Assembly (NCBI RefSeq): GCF_000196675.2
Contig: NC_015312.1
Coordinates: 2,356,001 to 2,420,000, forward strand
Origin: Pseudonocardia benzenivorans CB1190
GTDB taxonomy: Bacteria; Actinomycetota; Actinomycetes; Mycobacteriales; Pseudonocardiaceae
Direction: 5' to 3'
Length of the DNA: 64,000 bases
In this document: piece after piece, positions 37,570 to 47,757 of the stretch
How positions within the stretch are numbered: the first letter of the stretch is position 1
Layout: each line of letters begins with the position of its first letter
Program-made: the position numbers and the translations under genes
Notes under the pieces: model-generated
Told to the model about the DNA's origin: nothing
What the model saw: the letters and a program-made list of their open reading frames with translations, nothing else
Database searches by the model: none

Positions 37570-38397
37570 TCAGCCGTAGCGCCGGACCAGCCCGGCGAGC
37601 TCGTCGAGCCGGGCGAGGCTGTCGCTCTCCGACGCCGGCTCGAGGACGACGGCGACGCGCTCGGCGCCCCCGTCGCGGTAGGCGTCGAGGACGGCGAGAT
37701 CGTCGCCGTCGGCGCCGAAGACGCTCATCGGGGCCCCGGGGGCGTACTCGGCGCGCATCTCGAACTGCGCCTTGACCCCGTCGGGGTCGAGAGCCCCGCC
37801 GTGCAGCCAGCCGTCGCCGTGCACGGTGGCACGTCTGGCGGCCGCGGGACCCCAGCCGCCGACGTAGAGCGGCAGCGGCTTCTGCACCGGCTTCGGCCAT
37901 GACCAGATCGGGTCGAAGTCGACGAATCTGCCGTGGAACTCGGCCTCCTCCTGGGTCCAGATCGCTCGCAGGGCCTGGAGTTGCTCGTCGAGCAGCGCGC
38001 CACGGGTGCTCGGGTCCGTGCCGTGGTTGCGCATCTGCTCCTTGTTCCAGCCGGGAGCCACGCCGAACAGCACCCGGCCGTCCGAGACGACGTCGAGGCT
38101 CGCGACCTCCTTGGCGGTGTAGATGACGTCGCGCTGGGTCATCAGCGCGATGCCCGTGCCGAGGGTGATCCGGGACGTCACCACGGCGGCCGCCGTGAGT
38201 GCGACGAACGGGTTGAGCAGCCGGGCGTAATAGTCCGGCATGGGCCCACCCAGCGGGAACGGTGACTCCCGGCTGACCGGGATGTGCGAGTGCTCGGTGA
38301 CGAACAGGGACTCGAACCCCCGTTCCTCGACGGCGCGTCCCAGGACGTCGGGCCGGATGGCCCCGTCGGCGACGAACGCCCCGATGCCGATCTTCAT
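37570..38397 (-). CDS. LLM-class (F420-dependent type) oxidoreductase
   Basis: A 275-aa luciferase-like TIM-barrel protein: KIGIGAFVADGAIRPDVLGR, FVTEHSHIPVSRESPFPLGG, then SRITLGTGIALMTQRDVIYT and the flavin-binding VLFGVAPGWNKEQMRNHG. Subfamily TIGR03619 (F420-dependent) fits best; FMN-dependent monooxygenase is the alternative. It is last in the operon NTF2-like, SDR, LLM behind the box at 39745. GAGGAG precedes the ATG. Confidence 0.87.
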   Translation of the reverse strand: MKIGIGAFVADGAIRPDVLGRAVEERGFESLFVTEHSHIPVSRESPFPLGGPMPDYYARLLNPFVALTAAAVVTSRITLGTGIALMTQRDVIYTAKEVASLDVVSDGRVLFGVAPGWNKEQMRNHGTDPSTRGALLDEQLQALRAIWTQEEAEFHGRFVDFDPIWSWPKPVQKPLPLYVGGWGPAAARRATVHGDGWLHGGALDPDGVKAQFEMRAEYAPGAPMSVFGADGDDLAVLDAYRDGGAERVAVVLEPASESDSLARLDELAGLVRRYG

Positions 38398-38422
38398 GTC
38401 GTCTCCTCGGTGAATGGGTTCG

Positions 38423-39256
38423 TCAGACCCGCTGGAACCCGGCGTCGACGGGAAGCGAGATGCCCGTGATGTAGCGGGCCTCGTCGGACGCGAGGAACGC
38501 GATCGCGTTCGAGATGTCGCGTGGCTCGATCCACGGGATGGGGAGTGCGTTGAGGGCCGTGTAGGCGGGCACGCTCTCCTCGCGGGTCGGGTTCTCCGAA
38601 TCGGGGACGAAGGCCTTGCGCAGCGCCGGGTTCTGGATCATGTCCGTGTCGCAGTTGGTCGGGTGGATCGTGTTCACCCGGATGAAGTGCGGCGCCAGCT
38701 CCAGCGCGAGGGTCTGCATGAGCCCGATGACGCCGTGCTTGGCGGCGATGTAGTGCCCCGCGCCCTGGACCGGGCGCAGCGCCACCGCGGTGCTGGTCAG
38801 TGTGATCGAGCCACCGCGACCTCCGGCGATGATGTGCGGGATCGCGGCCTTGCACGTGTGGAAGACACCGGTGAGGTTGACACCGATCATGTCGTTCCAC
38901 TGTTCGAGGGAGAGCTCGTGGACCATCCCGAGGCTCACGATGCCCGCGTTGCCGCAGACGATGTCGAGGCGGCCGAGATCGGCGACGCCCGCGTCGACGG
39001 CCTGCGCGAGCTCGGCGTACTCGCGGACGTCGGCCCGGGTGGCGACGATGCGACGGTCGAGCGCCTCGACGAGGCGAACCGTCTCCTTCAGGTCCTCCGG
39101 TGTGGACATCGGATACTCGATGGTGTCGACCTGACCACAGAGATCGACGGTGATGATGTCGGCGCCCTCCTGGGCGAGCCGGACGGCGTGCGACCGGCCT
39201 TGCCCGCGGGCACCACCGGTGATGAGGGCGAGCTTGCCCTCCAGCCTTCCTGCCAT
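38423..39256 (-). CDS. Mycofactocin-type SDR oxidoreductase
   Basis: A 277-aa SDR with ALITGGARGQGRSHAVRLAQ, an inserted stretch STPEDLKETVRLVEALDRRI typical of mycofactocin-associated members, GNAG and the catalytic Y-x3-K (YIAAK). It is the second gene of the operon starting at 39659 and is followed by the LLM oxidoreductase. The substrate is probably a secondary alcohol in the same pathway. Confidence 0.9.
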   Translation of the reverse strand: MAGRLEGKLALITGGARGQGRSHAVRLAQEGADIITVDLCGQVDTIEYPMSTPEDLKETVRLVEALDRRIVATRADVREYAELAQAVDAGVADLGRLDIVCGNAGIVSLGMVHELSLEQWNDMIGVNLTGVFHTCKAAIPHIIAGGRGGSITLTSTAVALRPVQGAGHYIAAKHGVIGLMQTLALELAPHFIRVNTIHPTNCDTDMIQNPALRKAFVPDSENPTREESVPAYTALNALPIPWIEPRDISNAIAFLASDEARYITGISLPVDAGFQRV

Positions 39257-39263
39257 CGTCAGC

Positions 39264-39659
39264 TCATTTCTCGTTGTAGAGAGCGTTGATCGCGACCGGG
39301 TCCTTGTAGAACGAGTCCAGACCGACGATCTTGCCGTCGCGGACGGTGTAGATCTCGGTGACGCGGGTCGCCAGCGAACGGCCGCTACCTCGCGAGGTGA
39401 AGGTCATGTCCAGCCGGGAGACGATCACGTCTCCACCGTCGATCAGCGAGTTCTCGTCGATGCGAGGTTCGACGCCGGCCGTCATCTTCTCGATCAGCTT
39501 CACGAATCCGGCGGGGCCGGTGAACCTCCCGGAGAAGTCCATGCCATCGGCCTCGTCGACGACGGCGTCGTCGGCGAGCCTGGTCAGGGCGTCCTCGAGG
39601 TCGCCCCGGATGAAGGCGTCGACGAATCCCTTCACGACCTGCCTGTCGGCCTCACTCAT
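39264..39659 (-). CDS. SnoaL/NTF2-like protein
   Basis: A 131-aa protein of the NTF2 cone fold: VVKGFVDAFIRGDLEDALTR, then FSGRFTGPAGFVKLIEKMTA and RVTEIYTVRDGKIVGLDSFY. Members are isomerases, dehydratases, limonene-epoxide-hydrolase-like enzymes or ligand-binding proteins. ATG 39659 is chosen because AAAGGTGG lies 6 nt upstream; in-frame ATG 39686 is possible. It is the first gene of the operon behind the box at 39745. Confidence 0.85.
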   Translation of the reverse strand: MSEADRQVVKGFVDAFIRGDLEDALTRLADDAVVDEADGMDFSGRFTGPAGFVKLIEKMTAGVEPRIDENSLIDGGDVIVSRLDMTFTSRGSGRSLATRVTEIYTVRDGKIVGLDSFYKDPVAINALYNEK

Positions 39660-39744
39660 CAGTTGCCACCTTTCGCTCGTCGCCATGTCCGGCCGTGGTC
39701 GGCTGTCCGACGACCGACGCTAGGAGTCGCGTTCCGGGGGTTGT

Positions 39745-39761
39745 TGTTCCACCTTGGGACA
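39745..39761 (-). promoter_or_regulatory. 17-bp activator box, NTF2-SDR-LLM operon
   Basis: TGTTCCACCTTGGGACA. On the minus strand TAGCGT (39722-39717) starts exactly 23 nt beyond the box. Confidence 0.75.
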
Positions 39762-39780
39762 AGCGCGCCGGTCCGCCCGG

Positions 39781-40191
39781 TCACTCGGCGGGTGCGGGGG
39801 TGGCCGGCCTGGAATGGCTGTGGCTGAGGACGTCCTCGAGCTTCGGGGTTCGCACGGCTGCGGCCGCCTCCTGTGCGGCGAGCTCGCGCTCGAGTGTCCG
39901 GTTGTCGCCGCGGACCCGGGCGACCCACGCCCGACCGGCCTCCGGGGTCATGTGGCAGAGCCCGAGGACATCGGGGTTCCGGGCGCAGAGGGACTGTTCG
40001 GGCGGTGTCAGCGGGGGCCGTCGCCTCTCTCCGCCGCCGGCAGCGCCACGGCTCAGACCGACAGGTGACCACGCGCGGCGGGCCGGCGTGCCGCAGGCCG
40101 GGCAGGTCCGGGTGGCGGGCGGAGGAGCGGCGGACCAGCTCTCGAACCGGCCTGCGCAGGTGGGGCACGAATAGTCGACGAGGATGGCCAT
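39781..40191 (-). CDS. FmdB-like zinc ribbon protein
   Basis: A 136-aa protein with an N-terminal zinc ribbon of the FmdB/CxxC type (YSCPTCAGRFESWSA, then CPACGTPARRAW) followed by a disordered Pro/Arg-rich region and a short helix. Such proteins are putative regulators often found next to amidase, formamidase or monooxygenase genes. ATG 40191 begins the conserved domain. It overlaps no neighbour. The box at 40226 lies 35 nt upstream, but the expected -10 hexamer at 23 nt is not convincing on this strand. Confidence 0.8.
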   Translation of the reverse strand: MAILVDYSCPTCAGRFESWSAAPPPATRTCPACGTPARRAWSPVGLSRGAAGGGERRRPPLTPPEQSLCARNPDVLGLCHMTPEAGRAWVARVRGDNRTLERELAAQEAAAAVRTPKLEDVLSHSHSRPATPAPAE

Positions 40192-40225
40192 CCTCACAGG
40201 AGAACAGCGCCGCCGATTGCGGACC

Positions 40226-40242
40226 TGTGCCACTCTGGCACA
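40226..40242. promoter_or_regulatory. 17-bp activator box, distal copy of a pair
   Basis: TGTGCCACTCTGGCACA is a strong inverted repeat 32 nt (start to start) before the box at 40258. No NANNNT hexamer lies 23 nt away on either strand, so it may be a secondary site. Confidence 0.55.
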
Positions 40243-40257
40243 CCGGAATCGCGCCGG

Positions 40258-40274
40258 TGTCCCGAAATCACACA
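40258..40274 (+). promoter_or_regulatory. 17-bp activator box, lactonase-like gene
   Basis: TGTCCCGAAATCACACA, with a weak right arm. TACGGT (40297-40302) starts exactly 23 nt after the box. Confidence 0.6.
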
Positions 40275-40408
40275 CCATTCCCGCGCGGCGCCCGCCTACG
40301 GTGCAGATTCCGTGACCGGGACCGACGGATGCCGTCTCCCGCGTCCTCACCCGGATCGGGGAGGCTCCCCGACCGATCCCGCGCCGAGATCAGGCGAAAG
40401 GAAGAACC

Positions 40409-41197
40409 ATGCCGTCCTCCGCAACGTGCAAGCGGCTGTGGGCGCTCGACTCGCCCAGCTTCACCCTGGACGCCTCGACGCTGATGTACGGGCTCAGCGG
40501 TGAGCTGACCGTCCCGCTCCCCGCCTACCTCATCGAGCATCCGAAGGGACTGGTCCTGTTCGACACCGGCCTGGTGCCCGAGGCCCACGACGACCCCGAG
40601 GCCGTCTACGGCGAGCTCGCGACCATGACCCGGCTGGAGGTCAGGCCCGAGCAGCGGCTCGACCGCCAACTCGCGGCCCTGGGCTACAGGACCACCGACG
40701 TCACCCACGTCATCGCCTCGCACGGCCATCTCGACCACACCGGCGGTCTGTCGCTGTTCCCGGAGGCGAGGTTCTACGCGGGCGAGGGCGAGCTCCCGTT
40801 CTCGTTCTGGCCCACCAGGATCGGCGCCGGGTTCTTCCGGCCCGCCGACATCGAGGCGACCCGGCACTTCGACTGGAACTACATCCCGGGCACCGACGTC
40901 GACCTTTTCGGCGACGGCAGCCTGACGGTGCTGTTCACCCCCGGCCACACCCCGGGAGAGCTGAGCCTGCTGGTGCGGCTGCCCTCGCGGACGTTCATCT
41001 TGACCGGTGACACCGCGCACCTGCGAGCTGCGTTCGACCAGGAGGTCCACTTCCCGATCGACTCGAACACCGAGCAGGCGGTCCGCAGCCTGCGCCGGCT
41101 CAAGCTGCTGCGCGACGCCGCCGACGCGACGGTGTGGATCACCCACGACCCCGAGGACTGGGCCGCCTACGGCCACGCCCCGCACTGCTACGAGTGA
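40409..41197 (+). CDS. Metallo-beta-lactamase-fold lactonase-like hydrolase
   Basis: A 262-aa protein of the N-acyl-homoserine-lactonase subgroup. The metal motif is SHGHLDHTGGL (H-x-H-x-D-H), with further ligands in FTPGHTPGELSLLV and LTGDTAH. N-acyl-homoserine lactones or, in this context, a lactone from Baeyer-Villiger oxidation are possible substrates. It forms a single-gene unit with its own activator box pair and a strong terminator. GAAAGGAAG precedes the ATG. Confidence 0.88.
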   Translation: MPSSATCKRLWALDSPSFTLDASTLMYGLSGELTVPLPAYLIEHPKGLVLFDTGLVPEAHDDPEAVYGELATMTRLEVRPEQRLDRQLAALGYRTTDVTHVIASHGHLDHTGGLSLFPEARFYAGEGELPFSFWPTRIGAGFFRPADIEATRHFDWNYIPGTDVDLFGDGSLTVLFTPGHTPGELSLLVRLPSRTFILTGDTAHLRAAFDQEVHFPIDSNTEQAVRSLRRLKLLRDAADATVWITHDPEDWAAYGHAPHCYE

Positions 41198-41218
41198 GCG
41201 GCCGGGCCCCGACGACGA

Positions 41219-41249
41219 CGTGGGTGGCACCGCCCGGGTGCCACCCACG
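41219..41249. terminator. Bidirectional hairpin terminator
   Basis: CGTGGGTGGCACC and GGTGCCACCCACG form a 13-bp stem with a 5-nt loop between the convergent lactonase-like and carboxymuconolactone-decarboxylase-like genes. Confidence 0.8.
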
Positions 41250-41278
41250 TTCGCGTCCGGGAGCTCGATCCCGGGCAC

Positions 41279-41872
41279 TCAGCCCAGTGAGACCTCGACC
41301 CACGAGTCGCCGCCCCACGGAGTGACGATCGTGCCGCTGCTGGCGGGCCCCTGCTGCTTGAAGTGCTCGGGGAGGTCGTCGCGCAGGTCCCAGGTCGCGT
41401 CCAGACGGCCGAGACCGACACAGATCGCGGCGATCTGGCCCAGCTCGACGATCTCGCCGTCGCTGTAGTACTTCCGCAGGTCGTCGTACACCGTGTCGTC
41501 GATCGACAGGTGGTTCGTCGCGAGCCGGTCCGCGTAGTCGAGCGCGGCGCGGTCGGCGTCGGTCAGGTTCGGTGCCTCCTCGGGCTTCTCCAGCGAGCAC
41601 ACGAGGTCCTCGTCGACCCCGTCGAGCGTCGCGTGGTCGTAGCGCATCGCCATGCAGCTGCGGCACTGGTTGTGGAAGGCGATCCGCAACCGCACCAGCT
41701 CGACCAGACGCGGCGCCAGTGACGTGTCGGTCATCCACGCGCCGAAGAACGTCACCAGTGTCCGGACCCGTTCCGGGCGGGTGGCCCGGGCGTGGATCTT
41801 CATCACGAGCGGCACGTCGTCACCGATGAGGGGCGTGTACACCTCTGGTGCCGCGGGCGCGATCCGAGCCAT
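41279..41872 (-). CDS. Carboxymuconolactone decarboxylase (AhpD-like) family protein
   Basis: A 197-aa protein with the CMD/AhpD core LVELVRLRIAFHNQCRSCMA, where the CxxC (CRSC) is the thiol redox site of AhpD-like members. Catalytic-type residues continue in RYDHATLDGVDEDL, and the domain ends with ELGQIAAICVGLGRLDATWD. It could be a peroxidase-type thiol protein or a decarboxylase. GAGGAG precedes the ATG. It is a single-gene unit with its own activator box at 41957. Confidence 0.85.
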   Translation of the reverse strand: MARIAPAAPEVYTPLIGDDVPLVMKIHARATRPERVRTLVTFFGAWMTDTSLAPRLVELVRLRIAFHNQCRSCMAMRYDHATLDGVDEDLVCSLEKPEEAPNLTDADRAALDYADRLATNHLSIDDTVYDDLRKYYSDGEIVELGQIAAICVGLGRLDATWDLRDDLPEHFKQQGPASSGTIVTPWGGDSWVEVSLG

Positions 41873-41956
41873 GTTGTCTCCTCGTCGACCTCGTCGTCCG
41901 GACCGGGTGGTTTCCGGACCGATGGCCCATCGTCGGACCGGGGGGTGCGAGGGGAG

Positions 41957-41973
41957 GTGTCCCAACTTCGGGC
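41957..41973 (-). promoter_or_regulatory. 17-bp activator box, CMD-like gene
   Basis: TGTCCCAACTTCGGGCA, extended by CA to 41975. On the minus strand GACGAT (41934-41929) starts exactly 23 nt beyond the box. Confidence 0.6.
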
Positions 41974-41975
41974 AC

Positions 41976-42269
41976 ATGGCCGCCGGAGCACGAGAGGTAG
42001 GCAGCCGTCCCACGGCGGGCGGTGGACCCCGCACGCGGTCGGGACCGGCTACGGGTCCGCCCGGGGGCGCGAGGGGCTCGGCGAGCAGCCCGGGTCGACG
42101 GGCCGACCGCGGCGCAGATCGGCGAACCCGCCGCCGGCGCGGATCAGGGCCAGGTCCTCCTCGACGGACGTGCTGCGGGCGCGGCGGCGCCGGAGCGGGC
42201 GATCCACGGGACGGCACGCAACCGGTTCCGGGGCGCGGCGATGGTCGCCACGCTACCGCTCGGCGGAGT
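41976..42269. other. Intergenic spacer between two activator boxes
   Basis: About 290 bases between divergent promoters. A minus-strand frame reads VEEDLALIRAGGGFADLRRG around 42085-42165, which looks faintly coding, but it has no start, RBS or family match. It may be a gene relic. Confidence 0.3.
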
Positions 42270-42286
42270 TGTCCCAGGTTGGGACA
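42270..42286 (+). promoter_or_regulatory. 17-bp activator box, M24 gene
   Basis: TGTCCCAGGTTGGGACA, a perfect 7-bp inverted repeat with a 3-nt centre. CACGTT (42309-42314) starts 23 nt after it. A degenerate second site, TGACGGGCACGTTGACA, begins 32 nt downstream at 42302, the same spacing as between the two boxes at 40226 and 40258. Confidence 0.75.
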
Positions 42287-42393
42287 GCCGTGAACGGAAC
42301 ATGACGGGCACGTTGACAGGGCTGTGGCGCCGCTCATAGTGTCGTCGGTCGACAGGCGACAGTCGCCCGTGATTTCGGTCTGAGGAGTACGAG

Positions 42394-43581
42394 ATGTCCG
42401 CAGCACCCGCGCCGCCGGCGCCGGCGGTGGCACCCGCGTTCGATCACCGCCGGCTCGACGAGCTGATGGAGCGGGCCGGGCTCGACGCGCTGTTGGCGAC
42501 GTCGAAGCACAACGTGCAGTACCTGCTCGGCGGTCATCGCTACTTCTTCTTCGACTACATGGACGCCATCGGGGTGAGCCGGTACCTGCCGGTCGTCGTC
42601 TACGTCCGGGGCCGTCCGGAGGCGACGGCCTACATCGGCAACGCCACCGAGGACTGGCAGCTGGACAACCGTCCGCTGTGGGTCTCCGAGGTGGAGCTGT
42701 CGAGCTGGGGCGCGGTCGATGCCGTCGACCGTGCTCTCGCGCACCTGCGCAGGGTCCGCCCCGGAGCGGTCACCGTGGGCATCGAGCCCTCGTTCCTGCC
42801 GGCCGACGCCTACCTGCGGCTGACCCAGGACCCCGAGGTCGACGTCGCCGACGGCTACCTCGCGCTGGAGCGGCTGCGGGCGCGCAAGACCCCGCAGGAA
42901 CTGGCCCTCGTCGAGCAGGCCTCGACGGCGATCGTCGACTCCATGGTCGCGGTCTTCGGCAGCCACGGTGTGGGGACGACCAAGCACGAGCTTGTCGAAG
43001 CACTGCGCAGGGAGGAGACGGCTCGCGGCCTGATCTTCGAGTACTGCCTGGTCAGCATGGGCAGCAGCGCCAACCGCGGCGCGTCCGACCAGGCATGGCG
43101 GCGCGGCGACGTGCTGTGCCTCGACTCGGGCGGCAACCTCGGCGGCTACATCGGCGACCTGGCCAGGATGGCGGTCCTCGGCGAGCCCGACGGCGAGCTG
43201 CAGGACCTGCTCGGCCACGTCGACGAGACGCAGCAGGCCGCGCGCCGGCCGATCCGACCGGGCGCCCGGGGCGAGGAGATCTTCCACGCCGCCGACGAGG
43301 TCGTCCGTCGCGGTGAGTTCGCCGCCAGCACGTCCTTCGTGGCGCACGGGATGGGGCTCATCAGCCACGAGGCGCCGCGACTGACCGCGACCGGCCCGGT
43401 GCCCTACCCCAACGACCACGGTGACCAGCCGCTCGAGCAGGGCATGGTCCTCTCGATCGAGACGACGCTGCTGCATCCGACCCGCGGCTTCATCAAGCTC
43501 GAGGACACCGTCGTCGTCACCGACGACGGACACCGGGCCTTCGGCGACGGGGCCCGTGGCTGGTCGGTCGCGCAATGCTGA
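42394..43581 (+). CDS. M24-family peptidase-like protein (Xaa-Pro dipeptidase/creatinase fold)
   Basis: A 395-aa protein with an N-terminal creatinase domain (LDELMERAGLDALLATSKHN) and the C-terminal pita-bread domain: VSMGSSANRGASDQAWRRGD, LCLDSGGNLGGYIGDLARMA (metal Asp residues), FVAHGMGLISHEAP (metal His) and VLSIETTLLHPTRGFIKLED (metal Glu residues). Proline dipeptidase, creatinase or a dimethylsulfoniopropionate-lyase-like activity are possible in this fold. As a single-gene unit with an activator box it probably acts on a pathway intermediate. GAGGAG is nearby upstream. Confidence 0.88.
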   Translation: MSAAPAPPAPAVAPAFDHRRLDELMERAGLDALLATSKHNVQYLLGGHRYFFFDYMDAIGVSRYLPVVVYVRGRPEATAYIGNATEDWQLDNRPLWVSEVELSSWGAVDAVDRALAHLRRVRPGAVTVGIEPSFLPADAYLRLTQDPEVDVADGYLALERLRARKTPQELALVEQASTAIVDSMVAVFGSHGVGTTKHELVEALRREETARGLIFEYCLVSMGSSANRGASDQAWRRGDVLCLDSGGNLGGYIGDLARMAVLGEPDGELQDLLGHVDETQQAARRPIRPGARGEEIFHAADEVVRRGEFAASTSFVAHGMGLISHEAPRLTATGPVPYPNDHGDQPLEQGMVLSIETTLLHPTRGFIKLEDTVVVTDDGHRAFGDGARGWSVAQC

Positions 43582-43781
43582 CCTCGCTCGGCTGTTGCGC
43601 AGGGCGTCAGCAGGTGACTCAATCTCACGGACCGACGACACGCCCAGCGTGATTGCGCTCCTCGTCGCCCGCCACCAGGCGCGGCGGCGTGCGCCGGACG
43701 GTGGCCCGGAACTGCTGCTCCAGCGCACGGCACGCCATTCGACACAGCCGTTGCACGTGCCCTGCCGACGGGAGGCCAACG

Positions 43782-45539
<1,758 letters not shown>

Positions 45540-45618
45540 CCGGTCCGTGGCGGACTGCGGTCGCCTGTCGACCGGGTGGTAGGTTGCCGACGACCGGTGC
45601 GCAGCGAGGAGGCACGTC

Positions 45619-46320
45619 ATGCCAGCGTCCGTCCCGGCCTGGGAGTCGCTCGACCTGAGCGGGCGGGCGCCCAGGAAGGCGCCGTCGCTGGCGGACCAGG
45701 CGTACGAGGCGCTCAAGCAGTGGGTCGTGGACGGTGATCTGCCCGCTGGTGTGCCGTTGAGCGAGAACGACCTCGCACGCCGCTTCTCGATCAGTCGTTC
45801 CCCGCTGCGTGAGGCCGTGCGACGACTCCAGGACGAGGGGCTGCTCGAGCCGTCGGGGCCGCGCGGGTTCAGCGTTCCGCCGCTGAGCGTCGAGCTCGTG
45901 CGCGAGGTCTACGGCGTGCGCCGGGCTCTGGAGACGGCGGCGGCGGAGACGGCCGTCGCGATCCCGCCCGCGGACATCAGGAGCATGCGTGAGCGCCTCG
46001 ACGACCAGGTCGCCCGGGCCCGACAGGGCGACTTCGCGCCGTTCAACGAGAACGACTTCGCCTTCCACGACCTCTTCGTGGCCAACTGCGGCAACCGCCT
46101 GCTGATCAGCCATCTGCACCGGCTGCGTGGCAGCCTGCAGCGCATCATCAACTACGCCGGACGGTTCGAGGCCCACACCATGGCGTCCTGCGACGAGCAT
46201 CTCGCGATCATGGCGGCGATGGAGGCCGGCAGCACCGCCGAGTTGCGCCACACCGTCGACGTCCACATCCGCGGAGTGACGGAGCGGCTGGTGGCCACGT
46301 TCGAGGCCAACGGGGGCTGA
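45619..46320 (+). CDS. GntR-family (FadR/FCD subfamily) regulator
   Basis: A 233-aa regulator with an N-terminal winged helix (LADQAYEALKQWVVDGDLPA followed by SENDLARRFSISRSPLREAV) and a C-terminal FCD all-helical ligand domain (VYGVRRALETAAAETAV; the metal-type His residues in NDFAFHDLFVANCGN and MASCDEHLAIMAAMEAG). It follows the AcoR-like gene on the same strand after 79 nt. It could repress part of the catabolic region or its own gene. A strong terminator follows. Confidence 0.9.
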   Translation: MPASVPAWESLDLSGRAPRKAPSLADQAYEALKQWVVDGDLPAGVPLSENDLARRFSISRSPLREAVRRLQDEGLLEPSGPRGFSVPPLSVELVREVYGVRRALETAAAETAVAIPPADIRSMRERLDDQVARARQGDFAPFNENDFAFHDLFVANCGNRLLISHLHRLRGSLQRIINYAGRFEAHTMASCDEHLAIMAAMEAGSTAELRHTVDVHIRGVTERLVATFEANGG

Positions 46321-46332
46321 GCGGTAGTCGTA

Positions 46333-46368
46333 CGAGGGGCCCCGGTGACACACCTCCGGGGCCCCTCG
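46333..46368. terminator. Bidirectional hairpin terminator
   Basis: CGAGGGGCCCCGG and CCGGGGCCCCTCG form a 13-bp stem with a 10-nt loop between the convergent GntR and SDR genes. Confidence 0.8.
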
Positions 46369-46380
46369 TCCGTTCGCAGT

Positions 46381-46422
46381 GCTACTGGATCGGCGCTACC
46401 TGATCAGCGCTACTTGATCAGC
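46381..46422 (-). repeat. Three tandem 14-bp units over an SDR stop codon
   Basis: GCTACTGGATCGGC, GCTACCTGATCAGC and GCTACTTGATCAGC follow each other. The last unit is the end of the SDR gene (LIK-stop on the minus strand) and the two others lie just past the stop, each containing a further in-phase-looking stop. This looks like slippage duplication of the 3' end. Confidence 0.75.
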
Positions 46423-47276
46423 GCGCCCAGGTCGACCGACATCCGAAGACCGGTGATGTAGCGCGACTCGTCGGAGGCCAGGAACAGCACGGCGTTGCTG
46501 ATGTCGCTGACGTCGAGCCACGGCACGGCGTGTTTCCAGGGCTGCGACGGATCCCAGAGCAGGTTCATCTGCGACGACGCCTCCCCGAACTCCTCCCTGC
46601 TGGGGGAGTGATCGAGGTCGGGGCGGAACATCCGCTTCAGCGGTTCGTTCTTGAAGTTGATGTCCGTGTCGACGGTCGTCGGATGGATGGTGTTGACACG
46701 GATCCCGTACTCGGCGACCTCGGCTGCCAACGACTGCGAGAGCCCGACCACCGCGAACTTCGCCGCGCAGTACGGCGCGAGGTTCGGCATCGCCTTGAGC
46801 CCCAGCAGGGAGCTGGTGATGATGATCGAACCGCCGTTGCCCGCCTCGATCATCCGGGGGACGACCGGTCGGACCGTCGACCACACGCCCTTCGCCATGA
46901 CGTCGACGTGGGCGTCCCACATCTCGTCGGTGACCTCCCAGGTTCGCGGGCCGACCTGGCAGATCCCGGCATTCGCGCAGACGATGTCGATGCGGCCGAA
47001 CTCCTCGTAGGCGTCGTCGACGACGTCCTGCATCGCGGCGACGTCGCGGACGTCCGCGGTTCGCGCGAGGATGCGGCGGTCCTGGTCCTCCACCAGGGCC
47101 ACCGTCTCGTCGAGCTCCGCCCTCGTCCCGAGCGGATAGCCGAGGTCGTCGATGTCGCCGCAGATGTCGACCGCGATGATGTCGGCACCCTCGCTCGCGA
47201 GCAGCCGGGCGTGCGAGCGCCCCTGACCGCGGGCGGCTCCGGTGATCAGTGCGACCTTCCCGTCGAGCCGGCCCAC
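46410..47276 (-). CDS. Mycofactocin-type SDR oxidoreductase
   Basis: A 288-aa SDR: KVALITGAARGQGRSHARLL, the mycofactocin-type insertion GTRAELDETVALVEDQDRRI, ANAG, catalytic Ser in ITSSLLGLKAM and Y-x3-K (YCAAK). GTG 47276 starts 1 nt after the stop of the DUF1330-like gene, so the two are coupled. It is closely similar in sequence pattern to the SDR at 56737, suggesting paralogs that arose within the region. Confidence 0.9.
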   Translation of the reverse strand: MGRLDGKVALITGAARGQGRSHARLLASEGADIIAVDICGDIDDLGYPLGTRAELDETVALVEDQDRRILARTADVRDVAAMQDVVDDAYEEFGRIDIVCANAGICQVGPRTWEVTDEMWDAHVDVMAKGVWSTVRPVVPRMIEAGNGGSIIITSSLLGLKAMPNLAPYCAAKFAVVGLSQSLAAEVAEYGIRVNTIHPTTVDTDINFKNEPLKRMFRPDLDHSPSREEFGEASSQMNLLWDPSQPWKHAVPWLDVSDISNAVLFLASDESRYITGLRMSVDLGALIK

Positions 47277-47277
47277 G

Positions 47278-47643
47278 TCAGATGTCCCACGGCGTGGTGA
47301 CCTGCAGGACGGCCTCCTGCAGCGAGTCGCCGCGCAGGTGGAAGCCGGACTTGAAGTCGGCGTCGTGCAGCAGTGCGAAGAACTGCTTCGAGTTCGGGTA
47401 GCGAACGATCCAGACCGCGTCCCAGGCCTGCCCGTCCTCGGCGACCATCGCGTACCCGCCCTTTCCGAGGTAGACGAACTCGACGCCGAAGCGCGGCCCG
47501 TGCACCTTGCAGTGCCGGACGTACTCCTCGTAGGTCTTCTCGCCGCCCTCGTTGAACCGCAGCAGGTTCATGAGGATGATCGGCTGGTCCTCGGGCAGGT
47601 CGAGGAGCGCGTTGATCGCGTCCTCCTGAGGGTCGATCGCCAT
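47278..47643 (-). CDS. DUF1330-like (dimeric alpha-beta barrel) protein
   Basis: A 121-aa protein: DLPEDQPIILMNLLRFNEGG, then TYEEYVRHCKVHGPRFGVEF, VAEDGQAWDAVWIVRYPNSK and FFALLHDADFKSGFHLR. The pattern MNLLRF and the barrel fold match DUF1330/NIPSNAP-like proteins, some of which are small oxygenases or isomerases. GAGGAAA precedes the ATG. It is the first gene of a two-gene operon behind the box at 47738. Confidence 0.8.
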   Translation of the reverse strand: MAIDPQEDAINALLDLPEDQPIILMNLLRFNEGGEKTYEEYVRHCKVHGPRFGVEFVYLGKGGYAMVAEDGQAWDAVWIVRYPNSKQFFALLHDADFKSGFHLRGDSLQEAVLQVTTPWDI

Positions 47644-47737
47644 GGTCGTTTCCTCTCGTGTGATCGCAGTTCCGGAGACTCGTACCGGCAGGGGTTCGGC
47701 CTCACGGCCACGCTATTGACGATCGACCGATGGCTGT

Positions 47738-47754
47738 TGTCCCGGCGTGGGACA
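47738..47754 (-). promoter_or_regulatory. 17-bp activator box, DUF1330-SDR operon
   Basis: TGTCCCGGCGTGGGACA, with 6-bp perfect arms. On the minus strand TAGCGT (47715-47710) starts exactly 23 nt beyond the box. The box begins only 4 nt past the end of the neighbouring dehydrogenase gene. Confidence 0.75.
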
Positions 47755-47757
47755 GGG

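Noticed and set aside
32740..42286. Reading the 17-bp boxes as sigma-54 promoter or enhancer elements
   Set aside because: No TGGC-N8-TTGC elements are seen, the regulator lacks GAFTGA, and the boxes sit next to -10 hexamers, not 100 or more nt upstream.
46381..46422. CRISPR-like array
   Set aside because: Units are 14 bp, directly adjacent without spacers, and only three; no cas genes are present.
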